A DNA stretch of 59,546 nt from contig REBP01000067.1 of the NCBI GenBank assembly GCA_007692665.1, positions 1-59,546 on the forward strand, read 5' to 3'. Position numbers and translations under genes: made by a program. Each line of letters opens with the position of its first letter. Position 1 is the first letter of the stretch. Positions 41,930-51,590 of this stretch are shown piece after piece. The notes under the pieces were generated by a model. It was not told where the DNA came from and searched no databases. It saw only the letters and a list, made by a program, of their open reading frames with translations. This stretch comes from Gemmatimonadales bacterium (lineage in GTDB: Bacteria; Gemmatimonadota; Gemmatimonadetes; Longimicrobiales; Gaopeijiaceae).

Positions 41930-44770
41930 ATGACCGACGACCGACTCCCCGACCTCCCCTCCGACGAAGAGCTGGGCATCGACGGCCTGGACGAGGAAGA
42001 ACTCCTGCGGGAGTTCGGGGAACGGGGGCCCGAGCCGCCTCCCCCTTCAGGTGACTCCCGGCCGGAGGTGCCGCCGGCCGGAACGAAGGCATCGACGGAG
42101 GGCGCTCCCTCCCGGCCCCGGAAGGCGTCCGCGCCACCGAAAGGCCCGCCGGCGCCTTCCCGGCCGGCTCCGGCGACCCCCGCGGGCCGGGGCCCTCGCT
42201 GGGTCCTGGCACTCGTGTCCCTGCTGGCCCTCCTCGGGGGCGCGTGGGCCTCCGGGGCCAACCGGGCGCTTCCCCCTCCGCTCCCCGCCAACGCCCCGGC
42301 CACGACCTTCTCCTCCGCCCGGGCCATGACCCACCTGGTGGAGCTTGCCCGGGCCCCCCGCCCGGTGGGCGCGCCCGAACACACCCGGGCCCGGGAACTG
42401 GTCCTGGGGTGGCTCCGGGACCTGGGGCTCGAGCCCGAGGTGCACGAGAGTCTCTCCGTCCGCCGGGTCGGCGCCCAGGGGGTGGTGAGCGCCGTGACGG
42501 TCCGGAACATCGTGGCCCGGATCCCCGGAACCCGGACGGCAACGGGGGCCGAGCCGGGGGCCGGCTCGGGTCCGGCAGCCGGAAGCGGCCGCCCCGCCAT
42601 CCTGCTCACCGCCCACTACGACGCGGTCCCCCTCTCCCACGGGGCCGGCGACGACGGGCTGGGCGTGGTCGCCATCGTCGAGACGGTGCGGGCCCTCCTC
42701 GCCTCCGAGCCCCTGGCCAACGACGTCATTCTCCTCATCACCGACGCCGAGGAGCTGGGCCTCCTGGGCGCCCGGGCCTTCGTGGAGGAGCACCCCTGGC
42801 TCGAGGACGTCCGGGTCGTCCTTTCCGCCGAGATGCGGGGCGGGGGCGGGCCCGTGTACATGTTCGAGACGGGGGCCGACAACGGGTGGATCGTCCGGGC
42901 CCTCCAGGCCTCCGACACCCGCCCCGTGGCCACCTCCTTCTCGGTGGAGGTCTACCGCCGCCTCCCGAACGACACGGACTTCACCCCCTTCCGCGAAGCC
43001 GGCATCCAGGGGATGAACCTGGCGGGCATCGGGCGGGCCTGGGTCTACCACCAGCCCACGGACCGCCCCGAGAACCTCGACGAGGCCACCCTCCAGCACA
43101 TGGGCGACCAGCTCCTGGGCATCACGCGGGAGCTGGGGGGGCGGGACCTGGCCCGAGTCCACGCGCCCGACCTCGTCTACCTGACCCTTCCGGTGCTGGG
43201 CATCCTGGCCTACCCGGTGGGCATGGCCCTCCCCGTCTCCGCGGGGGTGCTCCTCCTGTGGATCGGCCTCTGCTTCCTCGTGCTCCGCCGGGGAGGCGGC
43301 GCCGTGCCGGGGACGCGGGGCGCCTGGGGGGTCCTGGCGGGGTTCGGCGTGATCCTGCTCGCCGCCGGCCTCGCGGCCCTCGCCGGGTGGGCCCTCCTCG
43401 GCTGGCTTCCCCGGTTCCACCCGGAGTACGGTACCATGACCCCGGCCTTCCATGGCGAGGGATGGTACGTGGCCGCCCTCGTGGCGCTCGCTGCTGCGCT
43501 GCTCCTCGCCCTGGTGGGGGTGGCCCGCCGCTTCGTGGCGCTTCCGGCCCTCGCGGCGGGGGCGCTCCTTCCGCTGGTTCTCCTCGCGGTGGGGGCGGCC
43601 CTGGTGGCCCCGCTCGTGGCCCTGGAGTTCCAGGTCCCGGCCGTGGCCGGAACGCTGGCGGTGGCCGTGCTCGCGGTGGTGGGGGGCGGGGCGGGTGCAG
43701 CTCCGGACCGGTGGGGTGGGGGGCGCATCGCCGCCCTGGTGATCGGCCTGCTCCTCGCGGTCCCGGTGCTCGTCTCCATGGTCCCGCTGGTGGAGGGCAT
43801 CTGGATCGCCATGAGCTTCCGGCTGGCGGTGGGCCTCGCGATCCTCGTCGTGCTCGCGCTGTCGGCCCTCCTTCCGGCCCTCGAGGGGCTGGCCGCGCCG
43901 AACCGCTGGTGGGCGCCCCTGGCCGGCGTCGTGGTGGCGGCTGCCCTCGTGGCCACCGGCGTGCTGCAGGCCGGCGCCTCCGAGTCCCGCCCCCTCCCCT
44001 CGACGCTGCTCTACACGCTGGACCGGGAGTCCGGCGAGGCGCTCTGGGCCACCCGGGACGATGCCGGGCTGGACTGGGCCGAGGAGCAGGTGGGCCCCGT
44101 CGGGCCGCCCCTCCGGCTGGAGCGCTTCCCCCTCCCGCTGGAGTACCGCACGGCACCGGCTCCAGCCCTGGACCCCGAACCCCCGGTGGTGGAGATCGAG
44201 GGGGCAGGGGAGCTGGGCATGCCCGGCGCGCCCGGCACCCGCCGCGTCCTCCTTCGCGTGCGCTCGAGGCTGGAGGCGGAGATCGTCAGCGTGGCGCTTG
44301 CCGGCAGCGGGGGTGGCCCCCTCCCCGCGGCGTCGTTTCTCGCCCTGGACGGAGAGCTTCTGCCGCAGGGTCCCCCGGGCGAGGCAGGGGCCCGCAGGTC
44401 GGTGACCCGGGTGACGCACCAGGGCGTGCCCCGGGGCGGCGGAAACGACGGGAACGCCGGGAACGACGGCACCGACCGGCCGGGCGGCCTCCTGTTCGTC
44501 GTGGAGGTGGACCGGGGGCTCCAGGCGCTGGAGGTCATCGTCGTGGAGGAACAGCTGCGCCCCGCCGAGCTCCTGGGTCCCGACCCCTTCCGGCGGCCCC
44601 CGTACCTGGTGCCGAGCCCGGGGGCGCGGAGCGACCGGATGCTGGTCCGGACCCGGGTCACCCTCCCGCTTGTGCCCGGCTCCCCTGTGCCCGACTCCGG
44701 GCCGCCCGACGAACCGGATCCGCCCCCTGGAGCACCTTCTCCCGGAGCCTCGGAGGGAGATCCGGGTTGA
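41930..44770 (+). CDS. M28 zinc peptidase with multi-helix membrane tail (Fxna/ERMP1-like)
   Basis: 946 residues. An acidic, then Pro/Ala-rich tail of about 85 residues, one membrane helix (VLALVSLLALLGGAWASG), then the M28 domain: LLTAHYDAVPLSHGAGDDGLGV (zinc His and Asp), LITDAEELGLLGARAF (catalytic Glu pair), DTDFTPFREAGIQGMNLA. After it come about eight membrane segments and a C-terminal beta-rich soluble domain. This order matches eukaryotic-type ERMP1/Fxna peptidases and their bacterial relatives. Its last 113 bp overlap the M1 peptidase gene on the other strand. Confidence 0.88.
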   Translation: MTDDRLPDLPSDEELGIDGLDEEELLREFGERGPEPPPPSGDSRPEVPPAGTKASTEGAPSRPRKASAPPKGPPAPSRPAPATPAGRGPRWVLALVSLLALLGGAWASGANRALPPPLPANAPATTFSSARAMTHLVELARAPRPVGAPEHTRARELVLGWLRDLGLEPEVHESLSVRRVGAQGVVSAVTVRNIVARIPGTRTATGAEPGAGSGPAAGSGRPAILLTAHYDAVPLSHGAGDDGLGVVAIVETVRALLASEPLANDVILLITDAEELGLLGARAFVEEHPWLEDVRVVLSAEMRGGGGPVYMFETGADNGWIVRALQASDTRPVATSFSVEVYRRLPNDTDFTPFREAGIQGMNLAGIGRAWVYHQPTDRPENLDEATLQHMGDQLLGITRELGGRDLARVHAPDLVYLTLPVLGILAYPVGMALPVSAGVLLLWIGLCFLVLRRGGGAVPGTRGAWGVLAGFGVILLAAGLAALAGWALLGWLPRFHPEYGTMTPAFHGEGWYVAALVALAAALLLALVGVARRFVALPALAAGALLPLVLLAVGAALVAPLVALEFQVPAVAGTLAVAVLAVVGGGAGAAPDRWGGGRIAALVIGLLLAVPVLVSMVPLVEGIWIAMSFRLAVGLAILVVLALSALLPALEGLAAPNRWWAPLAGVVVAAALVATGVLQAGASESRPLPSTLLYTLDRESGEALWATRDDAGLDWAEEQVGPVGPPLRLERFPLPLEYRTAPAPALDPEPPVVEIEGAGELGMPGAPGTRRVLLRVRSRLEAEIVSVALAGSGGGPLPAASFLALDGELLPQGPPGEAGARRSVTRVTHQGVPRGGGNDGNAGNDGTDRPGGLLFVVEVDRGLQALEVIVVEEQLRPAELLGPDPFRRPPYLVPSPGARSDRMLVRTRVTLPLVPGSPVPDSGPPDEPDPPPGAPSPGASEGDPG

Positions 44771-47459
44771 GGTCCAGGAAGGTGTCCACCCGGCGCACGG
44801 CCTCGGGTGAACCGTGCCCGGCCAGCGCCGCGTTCACCCAGGCGCCGGGAAAGAAGATGTCGCCGGTCTCCCGGATCTCCTCGAGCATCTCGAGGGCCGG
44901 CGTGATGTAGTCCGGCCCGGGGATCGCCGGCGCCCCCGGCGCCCCCCCGGGAGCGCCCGGTGCGCCCGGTTCCTGCGGTGCCTCGTCCAGCCGGAGCGGG
45001 TGGCTGAGCCACCGGAGCCCCTGGAGCGCCCAGGGTTCCCGCCGCCGCTCCGCCGGATCCCGGAGGCGCTGGAAGAAGGCGTCGCGCACCCCCGGGTCGG
45101 CGTCCACGGCGGGCCGCAGGTAGCGGAAGCGGGCCAGGCGGTCCGGGTCCTCGATGCGGGCCTCCTCGGTGTCGAGGACCTCCTGCCACCCGGGCACCTC
45201 GCGGAGCGCGAGTTCGAAGGCCAGCGTCGTCCGGTCCGTCTCGCCGATGGTGAACCCGGGGATCGTGGCCTCCCCCGCCCAGAGCTCGCGCATCCAGGCC
45301 ACCGACGCCTCGCTTCGGGCCAGGGCGTGCCAGGCCCCGAAGAGCGAAGCCGCCCGCCGCGCCGACTCGCCCTGGCGAAGCTCGGATTCGAGCACCGCCT
45401 CGACCTCCGGGAGGAGGCGGGCCCGGGCCTCCGCATCCATGAAGCGCCCCATCATCGACGAGAGCGTGCCCAGCATGGTCCCCAGCAGCTGCTCGTCGGG
45501 CTCGTGCGGGACCCGGGCCAGGAGGGCTTCGGCCAGGGGCAGGGGCGCCAGGTCGCCTTCGAGGACCGCGTCGTTCAGGAGGAGGAGGGCCGACGCGCGG
45601 GCCACGCCCGGGAGCCGGTCGCCGGGCTCCGCCACCGCCGCCAGCAGCTCCGCCAGCGCATCGGGCTCGAGGCGGAACAGGGCGTAGGCATGGCCGCCGG
45701 CATCGGGGAGGAGGACCAGGGGGTCCCCCGCGCCTGCCGACGAGATCGCCGCCGTCATCCCCACCGGCGCACCCGCCACCGGGAGTTCGGGAAGCGGCAC
45801 CAGGCCGCCCGGGGTGAGCACGGCCGGGTCCAGGAGCTGGGGCCAGGTGCGCGCGCCGTCGGCCACGGGCTCGAGAGCCCACGACGGGTCGGCCGCCCCG
45901 CGGGTCCCGTTCGTCCGCCGGACCCGGATCTCGGGGCGCCCGGCCTCCTCCACCCAGTCCCGGCTCCACGCGGCCAGGTCCTGGTCGGTGCCGGCATCGA
46001 GGATCCGGATCAGCCCGCCCCAGGTGGCGTTCCCGTGGGCGTGCTCGGCAAGGTACTGCCGCATCCCGGCCCGGAAGGCCTCCTCCCCCAGCCGCCGCTC
46101 CAGCTGCCGCATGACCACCGGCGCCTTCTGGTAGATGATGGCGCCGTAGAGCGACCCGGCGTCGTCCAGGTTGTCCAGCGCCTGGCGGATGGGGTGGGTA
46201 CCCGCCGTCCGGTCGATGGCGTAGGCCGCCGGGTGGTGGGCCAGCAGGAACCGGAGCTCGTGGTCCACGTCGGGGAAGGCGGGGTTCACGATGCGGGCGG
46301 CGAAGAAGTTCGCGAAGACCTCCTTCGTCCAGACGTCGTCGAACCAGGCCATGGTGACCAGGTTCCCGAACCACATGTGGGCGGTCTCGTGGGCGATGAG
46401 GCTGGCCCGCCCGAGGAGCTGGGCCTGCGTGGGATCCGCCTCGAGGAAGAGCGACTCGGACCGGTACGAGATGGCGCCGGGGTGCTCCATGCCGCCGTAC
46501 TGGAAGGCGGGAATGGCCACGAACTCGAAGGCGCCGTACGGATACGGAATGCCCGTGTAGTCCTCGAGCCAGTCCAGCGCCTCGGCGTGGAGGCGGAAGA
46601 TCTCGGGCAGGTTGCCCTCCACCCGGGCGGGGTTCGTCTCGCGGTGGAAGAGGACGAGCTCCCGGGGTGTGCCGTCCGCCGCCGTGGCCTCGTGCACAAC
46701 CCGCTCCATGACGCCCGCGGCGAAGGCCATGAGGTAGGGGGGCAGGGGCCCCGTGGCCGGCGTGCGGATGCGGCGGCCGGGGGTGCCGTCGGCGCGAGTC
46801 ACCTGGGTCTCGTCGGCGCGTCCCCCGTTGGCGGCGGCCTCCCACCCGTCGGGGATCTCCAGCGTCCACCGGACCATGGCCTTCAGGTCGGGCTGGTCGA
46901 AGAGCGGGAGGGCGTGGTGCGCCCGGGCCGGCACGAAGAGGGAGTAGAGGAGGTCCTCGCGGCGGTTCAGGGGCCCGTCGCCGGCGCGGAAGCGGAGGGT
47001 GACCACGTTCGGCTCGCCGGGGCGGAGCAGGTCGGCGGGGAGCCGGACGTGGTTGTTCACGAAGGCCGCCGCGATCTCGGTGGCGGTGAGGGTGTCGCCG
47101 TTCACCGTGAGTTCCTCGACGTGGTCGGCGCCGGGGGCGAAGTCCAGCACCACCGCGCGTGCGTCCGGGTCGTCCCACCGGAAGGAGATGGCGGCCGCGC
47201 CCTCCACCGGGTCCGAGGCGGAGGCGGGGATGCGGAGATCGAAGTCGTACGAGATCTCCGACAGGGTGGCCGCACGCCACCGGGCCAGTTCGAGCGAGAT
47301 CCCGGGCGCCACGAGGGCCTCCTCGGAAGGGACGGGGTCGGGTGCGTCCCTGCAGCCGGTCGTGCCCAGCAGGATGACGAGGGCGACCAGGGTGGCGGAG
47401 GAGGCGAGGCCCACGGGGGCGACCGCGACAGGGGAGGGCAGGGTGGGCTTGGTGAGCAT
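44658..47459 (-). CDS. M1-family zinc aminopeptidase, lipoprotein
   Basis: 933 residues. Lipoprotein signal (LVALVILLGTTGCR). M1 catalytic parts: YGGMEHPGAI exopeptidase loop, HETAH (H357, E358, H361) and E380 in WTKEVFANFFAARI, giving HExxH-x18-E, all zinc ligands in place. Long C-terminal helical domain. A periplasmic or surface enzyme that removes N-terminal residues from peptides. The C-terminal 37 residues are coded inside the overlap with the M28 gene; they are Arg/Ala-rich and may be an extension. Divergent from the type III PKS operon across 124 bp. Confidence 0.92.
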   Translation of the reverse strand: MLTKPTLPSPVAVAPVGLASSATLVALVILLGTTGCRDAPDPVPSEEALVAPGISLELARWRAATLSEISYDFDLRIPASASDPVEGAAAISFRWDDPDARAVVLDFAPGADHVEELTVNGDTLTATEIAAAFVNNHVRLPADLLRPGEPNVVTLRFRAGDGPLNRREDLLYSLFVPARAHHALPLFDQPDLKAMVRWTLEIPDGWEAAANGGRADETQVTRADGTPGRRIRTPATGPLPPYLMAFAAGVMERVVHEATAADGTPRELVLFHRETNPARVEGNLPEIFRLHAEALDWLEDYTGIPYPYGAFEFVAIPAFQYGGMEHPGAISYRSESLFLEADPTQAQLLGRASLIAHETAHMWFGNLVTMAWFDDVWTKEVFANFFAARIVNPAFPDVDHELRFLLAHHPAAYAIDRTAGTHPIRQALDNLDDAGSLYGAIIYQKAPVVMRQLERRLGEEAFRAGMRQYLAEHAHGNATWGGLIRILDAGTDQDLAAWSRDWVEEAGRPEIRVRRTNGTRGAADPSWALEPVADGARTWPQLLDPAVLTPGGLVPLPELPVAGAPVGMTAAISSAGAGDPLVLLPDAGGHAYALFRLEPDALAELLAAVAEPGDRLPGVARASALLLLNDAVLEGDLAPLPLAEALLARVPHEPDEQLLGTMLGTLSSMMGRFMDAEARARLLPEVEAVLESELRQGESARRAASLFGAWHALARSEASVAWMRELWAGEATIPGFTIGETDRTTLAFELALREVPGWQEVLDTEEARIEDPDRLARFRYLRPAVDADPGVRDAFFQRLRDPAERRREPWALQGLRWLSHPLRLDEAPQEPGAPGAPGGAPGAPAIPGPDYITPALEMLEEIRETGDIFFPGAWVNAALAGHGSPEAVRRVDTFLDLNPDLPPRLREKVLQGADPVRRAARSRAQGSRAQAGG

Positions 47460-47583
47460 GGCGGGAGTCTGGGGCCGGCGTGGCCGGGCCGCAACCCACG
47501 TCACGGAGCCGGGTAGAGCCGAGGTCAGGTTCGCCGCGACCTGTCTTCCGCACCCCCTCCTCGAGCCTGACGACGTTTCCTCC

Positions 47584-48846
47584 ATGCCCGCCTCCGCACC
47601 CGCCCCGTCCGCCCGCGCCCCGTCCCTGCCCACGCCTCCCGCCCCCGTGTACATCCACGGCCTCGCCACCGCCGTACCCACCCCCACCTACGGCGCGGAC
47701 TGGGCCTCGGAGCTGATGCAGGAGCACGTGGCCGGACGCCCCGCCACCCGGCGGGTGATCCGGAACATCTACCGCAACTCGGGCATCGAGAAGCGGCACA
47801 GCGTCATCGACGACTGGGGTCAGGCCGCGGCGGCGGACCCCGGCACCGAACCCCCCGAGCCCCTCTTCTTCGCCCCCGACCACACCCGCCTCCCGACGCC
47901 GGGAACCGGGGCCCGGAATGCCGTCTACGCCCGGGAGGCTCCCATCCTCTTCGAGCGGGTGGCGCGGGAGCTGGTGGAGACCACGCCGGGCTTCACTGCG
48001 GCAGACGTGACGCACGTCATCACGATCTCGTGCACCGGCTTCTTCGCCCCGGGGCCGGACTTCCACGTGGTCAGGGCACTGGGTCTCCCGGGCACCACCC
48101 AGCGCTACCACATCGGGTTCATGGGGTGCTACGCCGCCTTCCAGGGGCTTCGCATGGCCGACGCCTTCTGCCGGTCCGATCCGGAGGCCGTCGTCCTGGT
48201 GCTCAGCGCCGAACTCTGCACGCTGCACCTCCAGTTCACCGACGATACCGACGACCTCATCGCCGGCGCACTCTTCGCCGACGGCGCCGCCGGGGCCCTG
48301 GTGAGCGCCCGCGCGCCGGTCGCCATCGCCGACGGGACCGCCGCCGCCTCCGCCGCGGACCCCCCGTCCGTCTCCTCCCGTGCCCGCCCGGCCCTCGAGT
48401 TCAGCGGATTCCATTCGGAACTCGCGCCGGAGGGCGAGAAGGACATGGCGTGGACCATTGGTGACGAGGGGTTCCGCATGAAGCTCTCCACCTACGTCCC
48501 CGAGATCATCGAGGCGAACCTGGCGCCCATCGTCGGGGCGATCCTGGGGCGGGCCGGCCTCGCCGCCGACCAGGTGCCCTGGTGGGCCCTCCACCCCGGG
48601 GGCCGCGCCATCGTGGACCGTGTGCAGGGGTCCCTGTCCCTCTCCGACCGCCAGGTCGCCGCGTCCCGCGACGTGCTTCGGCAGTACGGCAACATGAGCA
48701 GCGCAACCGTGCTCTTCGTGCTCAAGGCCCTGCTGGACTCCGGCACGACCCATCCGGGAGATCCCATCCTCGCCATGGCCTTCGGCCCCGGCCTCACCAT
48801 CGAAACCGGCCTCTTCCGGACGCACCGACCCCCCCGGCTTCCCTGA
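47584..48846 (+). CDS. Type III polyketide synthase (chalcone/stilbene-synthase-like)
   Basis: 420 residues. All three catalytic residues are in place: C182 in FMGCYAAFQGLR, H337 in LHPGGRAIVDRV and N370 in YGNMSSATVLFV. The last block is AMAFGPGLTIETGLF. An N-terminal 25-residue Ala/Pro extension precedes the fold. It extends an acyl starter with malonyl-CoA to make alkylpyrones, alkylresorcinols or naphthols. First gene of a tightly coupled three-gene operon (stop/start overlap of 1 bp, then ATGA). Homologues occur in Actinobacteria, Bacillus (BpsA) and Myxobacteria; product not predictable from sequence alone. Confidence 0.95.
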   Translation: MPASAPAPSARAPSLPTPPAPVYIHGLATAVPTPTYGADWASELMQEHVAGRPATRRVIRNIYRNSGIEKRHSVIDDWGQAAAADPGTEPPEPLFFAPDHTRLPTPGTGARNAVYAREAPILFERVARELVETTPGFTAADVTHVITISCTGFFAPGPDFHVVRALGLPGTTQRYHIGFMGCYAAFQGLRMADAFCRSDPEAVVLVLSAELCTLHLQFTDDTDDLIAGALFADGAAGALVSARAPVAIADGTAAASAADPPSVSSRARPALEFSGFHSELAPEGEKDMAWTIGDEGFRMKLSTYVPEIIEANLAPIVGAILGRAGLAADQVPWWALHPGGRAIVDRVQGSLSLSDRQVAASRDVLRQYGNMSSATVLFVLKALLDSGTTHPGDPILAMAFGPGLTIETGLFRTHRPPRLP

Positions 48847-49595
48847 TGCCCCCCTCTCTCGCCGCCCGGGACCCTGGCCTGGTGGAGTGGATGGACCGGG
48901 AGGACTGCGATCCGGACCGCCTCCGGAACACCTACCGCCAGTTCCCCCGCATCAACCGGTGGGTGGCCCGCTGGCCCGCCCTGTACCGGCGGCGGATCCG
49001 CCCCGTGCTCCGCAGCATCGCCGGAAACGAGCGGGGGCTCGAGGGATGCGAGCGCGGGCAGGCGATCCGGCTCCTGGACGTGGGGTCGGGTGGCGGGGAC
49101 CTGGCCCGCGCCCTCCAGCGCTGGGGCCGCCGCGACGGCTTCCGGCTGGAGGTGACGGGGATCGACCCCGACCCCCGGGCGCTGGCCTACGCCCGGTCGG
49201 GCATCGACGCCGAGCCCGGCCCGGTGGTGGACTTCCGGCAGGCCTGGGCCTCCGACCTGGTGGCCGCCGGGGAGCGCTTCCACGTGGTTGTCTCGAACCA
49301 CGTGCTCCATCACCTTCCGCCGGCGGACCTCCGGGCCTTCCTCGCCGATGTGGAAGCGCTGGCCACCCACCGGATCGTCATGTCCGACATCGAGCGGTCC
49401 GCCGTCGGGTACGCCCTCTTCTCTGGGTTTGCGAGCCTCCCGTTCTTCCGGAACTCGTACATCCGGGCCGACGGCCTGCTCTCCATCCGGCGAAGCTTCA
49501 CCCGGACCGAGTTGGCGGCCGCGCTCCCGCCGGGGTGGCAGGTCGAGCGGTCCTTCCCCTTCCGGCTCGTGGCGATCCGGGCGCCGGGGCCATGA
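48846..49595 (+). CDS. SAM-dependent methyltransferase of the type III PKS operon
   Basis: 249 residues. Motif I is LLDVGSGGGDLARAL (GxGxG), then VTGIDPDPRALAYA (motif II), FHVVVSNHVLHHLPP (motif III), and DIERSAVGYALFSGFASLPF as a tail block. The N-terminal LRNTYRQFPRINRW is shared by methyltransferases linked to type III PKS. It would O- or C-methylate the polyketide. Its ATG overlaps the PKS stop by 1 base, and its stop overlaps the monooxygenase ATG. Confidence 0.92.
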   Translation: MPPSLAARDPGLVEWMDREDCDPDRLRNTYRQFPRINRWVARWPALYRRRIRPVLRSIAGNERGLEGCERGQAIRLLDVGSGGGDLARALQRWGRRDGFRLEVTGIDPDPRALAYARSGIDAEPGPVVDFRQAWASDLVAAGERFHVVVSNHVLHHLPPADLRAFLADVEALATHRIVMSDIERSAVGYALFSGFASLPFFRNSYIRADGLLSIRRSFTRTELAAALPPGWQVERSFPFRLVAIRAPGP

Positions 49596-50947
49596 CGGAC
49601 CTGGACCTGGTCGTCGTCGGCGCGGGCCCGGTGGGGCTCCTGGCCGGCCTCCTGGCCCAGGACGCCGGTCTCAGGGTCCTCGTCCTGGACCGGGAGCCCG
49701 AGACCTGCACGCACTCCCGGGCCATCGGGATCCACCCGCCGGCACTCCGGATCTTCGACGCGGTGCCGTGGATGAACGCCGGCGACGGCACGGGCGAGGG
49801 GAGAGGCGAGGGGAGGTCGGGGACAGCTTCGCTCGCCGACGTCCTCGTGGACGCGGGGGTCCGGGTGCGCCGGGGGCACGGGTTCGCCGGGCCGGACCGG
49901 CGGCTGGGAACGCTCGAGTTCGGGCTTCTCGAGCCGCCCTGGAACTTCATCCTCATGCTCCCGCAGTGGCGAACGGAGGCGCTCCTGCAGGAGGCCCTCC
50001 TGGCCCGGGGCCCGGGTCTCCTCCGGCGGGGCGTCACCGTGACCGGGGTCACGACGGACCCGGGGAGCAGGGCGCGTGAGCGGCGTATCGCCGTGGAAAC
50101 CGTGGATGCCTCCGGGGTGCGCGCCGTCGTCGGCGCCGGCTTCGTCCTGGCCTGTGACGGCAAGCGGAGCACGGTGCGAAACGCCGTCGGGATCGACTTC
50201 CCGGGCCGGCCCTACGCGCATCGCTACTTCATGGGCGACTTCGTCATCGGCGATGCGGACGCACACCTCCCGGTGGCCGGGGAGGATGCCGCGATCTTCG
50301 TGGCGGAAGGGGGCCTCGTGGAGTCGTTCCCCCTGGAGGCGGGAGTGCGGCGCTGGGTCGTGCAGCGCGTGCCGGGTCGGGACCGCGAGGCGACCGCCTC
50401 CGAGGCTGACCCCGCCGACTCCGGCGCTGATGCCGCCGACTCCGGCGCTGACGTCGCCGACCACCCCGGGGCACGCGATGCCCACCGGATCCAGGCCCTG
50501 GCCAGGCTCGTGGCGACGCGAACCGGCGTGGCCCTCGACCCCGAGGGCTGTCGCATGATCTCGGCCTTCGGCGTCGAGCGTTTTCTCGCCGACCGGGTCT
50601 GGAAGGACGGGGTCGTTCTCGTGGGGGACTCGGCCCACGTGGTGAGCCCCATCGGTGGACAGGGGATGAACCTGGGGTGGATGCACGCCCGGTTGGCGGT
50701 GGACGCGGTGGCCGCCGTGCTCCGCGGCGACGTCTCCGAAGCTCGCGCTGCCGCCAGGTTCCAGGTGCGGGTCCGCCGGCGCGCCCGCCAGGTCATGCGC
50801 CGGGCCGAGCAGAACATGACCCTGGGCCACAGGCCGCCGGGAGGCTCGGCGCTGCTGCAGTCGCTTCGGGCCGCCATCGTGCGCATCCTCCTTCACTCCC
50901 CGCTCAGGCGGTTCATTGCCCGGCGATTCACGATGCACGGCCTCTGA
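49592..50947 (+). CDS. FAD-dependent monooxygenase of the type III PKS operon
   Basis: 451 residues, group A flavoprotein monooxygenase (UbiH/PheA-like). VVGAGPVGLLAGLLAQDAG is the FAD dinucleotide loop, CDGKRSTVRNAVG the DG motif, and GDSAHVVSPIGGQGMNLGWMHARLAVD the GD motif with FAD ribityl binding. Two low-complexity inserts: GDGTGEGRGEGRSG near residue 65 and a repeated ADSGADAADSGADVAD near 275, the latter from a DNA repeat (50408-50460). It would hydroxylate the PKS product. ATGA overlap with the methyltransferase. Confidence 0.92.
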   Translation: MTDLDLVVVGAGPVGLLAGLLAQDAGLRVLVLDREPETCTHSRAIGIHPPALRIFDAVPWMNAGDGTGEGRGEGRSGTASLADVLVDAGVRVRRGHGFAGPDRRLGTLEFGLLEPPWNFILMLPQWRTEALLQEALLARGPGLLRRGVTVTGVTTDPGSRARERRIAVETVDASGVRAVVGAGFVLACDGKRSTVRNAVGIDFPGRPYAHRYFMGDFVIGDADAHLPVAGEDAAIFVAEGGLVESFPLEAGVRRWVVQRVPGRDREATASEADPADSGADAADSGADVADHPGARDAHRIQALARLVATRTGVALDPEGCRMISAFGVERFLADRVWKDGVVLVGDSAHVVSPIGGQGMNLGWMHARLAVDAVAAVLRGDVSEARAAARFQVRVRRRARQVMRRAEQNMTLGHRPPGGSALLQSLRAAIVRILLHSPLRRFIARRFTMHGL

Positions 50948-51027
50948 GCCCACCCCCCGGCGCGGGCCCGAACGCCTGCATGCACGCCGAACTTGGTTCA
51001 AGCCCCGCCGCGCATTAGTCTGGAGCC

Positions 51028-51516
51028 ATGACCACCACCCCCGATACCTCGCCATCCTTTCGACTCTGGGTCGATGCCGACGCCGCCCCCCGCGACGTCA
51101 AGGAGATCGTCTTTCGCGCCGCCGCGAGGCTGGGGCTCGAGACGATTCTCGTGGCGAACCACCGTGTGCCCCTTCCGCTGAACAACCCCCACGTGCGGGC
51201 GATCCTCGTGTCCGGGGGCGCCGACGTGGCCGACCAGCGCATCGTGGACGACGCCGACCCCGCCGACGTGGCCGTCACCGCCGACATCCCGCTGGCCGCC
51301 CTCCTCGTCGAGAAGGGGCTCGTGGTACTGGACCCCCGGGGCGAGGAGTACAGCCCCTCGAACATCGGCGAGCGCCTGTCGATCCGGGACTTCATGGACA
51401 GCCTCCGGACGAGCGGGGTGGAGACCGGCGGACCCTCCGCCTACGGCGAGCGCGAGAAGAGGGCCTTCGCCAACGCGCTGGACCGGACCCTCACGGCGCG
51501 GATGCGGGGCCGGTAG
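51028..51516 (+). CDS. UPF0178 (YaiI/YqxD) protein
   Basis: 162 residues. Family blocks: [21 protein letters not shown] at the start, [38 protein letters not shown] (parts DVADQRIV and VTADIPLA), [16 protein letters not shown]. The fold resembles NYN/PIN-type nuclease domains, with Asp clusters; activity not shown. The gene has a CATTAG-like element 9 nt before the ATG and no ribosome site, so a short or absent leader is possible. Confidence 0.92.
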   Translation: MTTTPDTSPSFRLWVDADAAPRDVKEIVFRAAARLGLETILVANHRVPLPLNNPHVRAILVSGGADVADQRIVDDADPADVAVTADIPLAALLVEKGLVVLDPRGEEYSPSNIGERLSIRDFMDSLRTSGVETGGPSAYGEREKRAFANALDRTLTARMRGR

Positions 51517-51590
51517 TCGGCGCCGGGTGGCGCCTGGACCACGAAGCATTCTCCTCGAGCGAACCGACCCCCAAACGAAACGAGTCCCCG

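Noticed and set aside
44011-48825. A very long open frame on the minus strand (over 1600 codons), and similar long antisense frames at 1971-5564 and 39338-41929
   Set aside because: They are in the wrong frame to true genes with clear motifs on both sides, have Arg/Gly/Pro/Ala composition and no domain; they arise from high GC.
51013-51030. CATTAG before UPF0178 as a second leaderless promoter
   Set aside because: No acceptable -35 at the right distance; kept only as a side remark.
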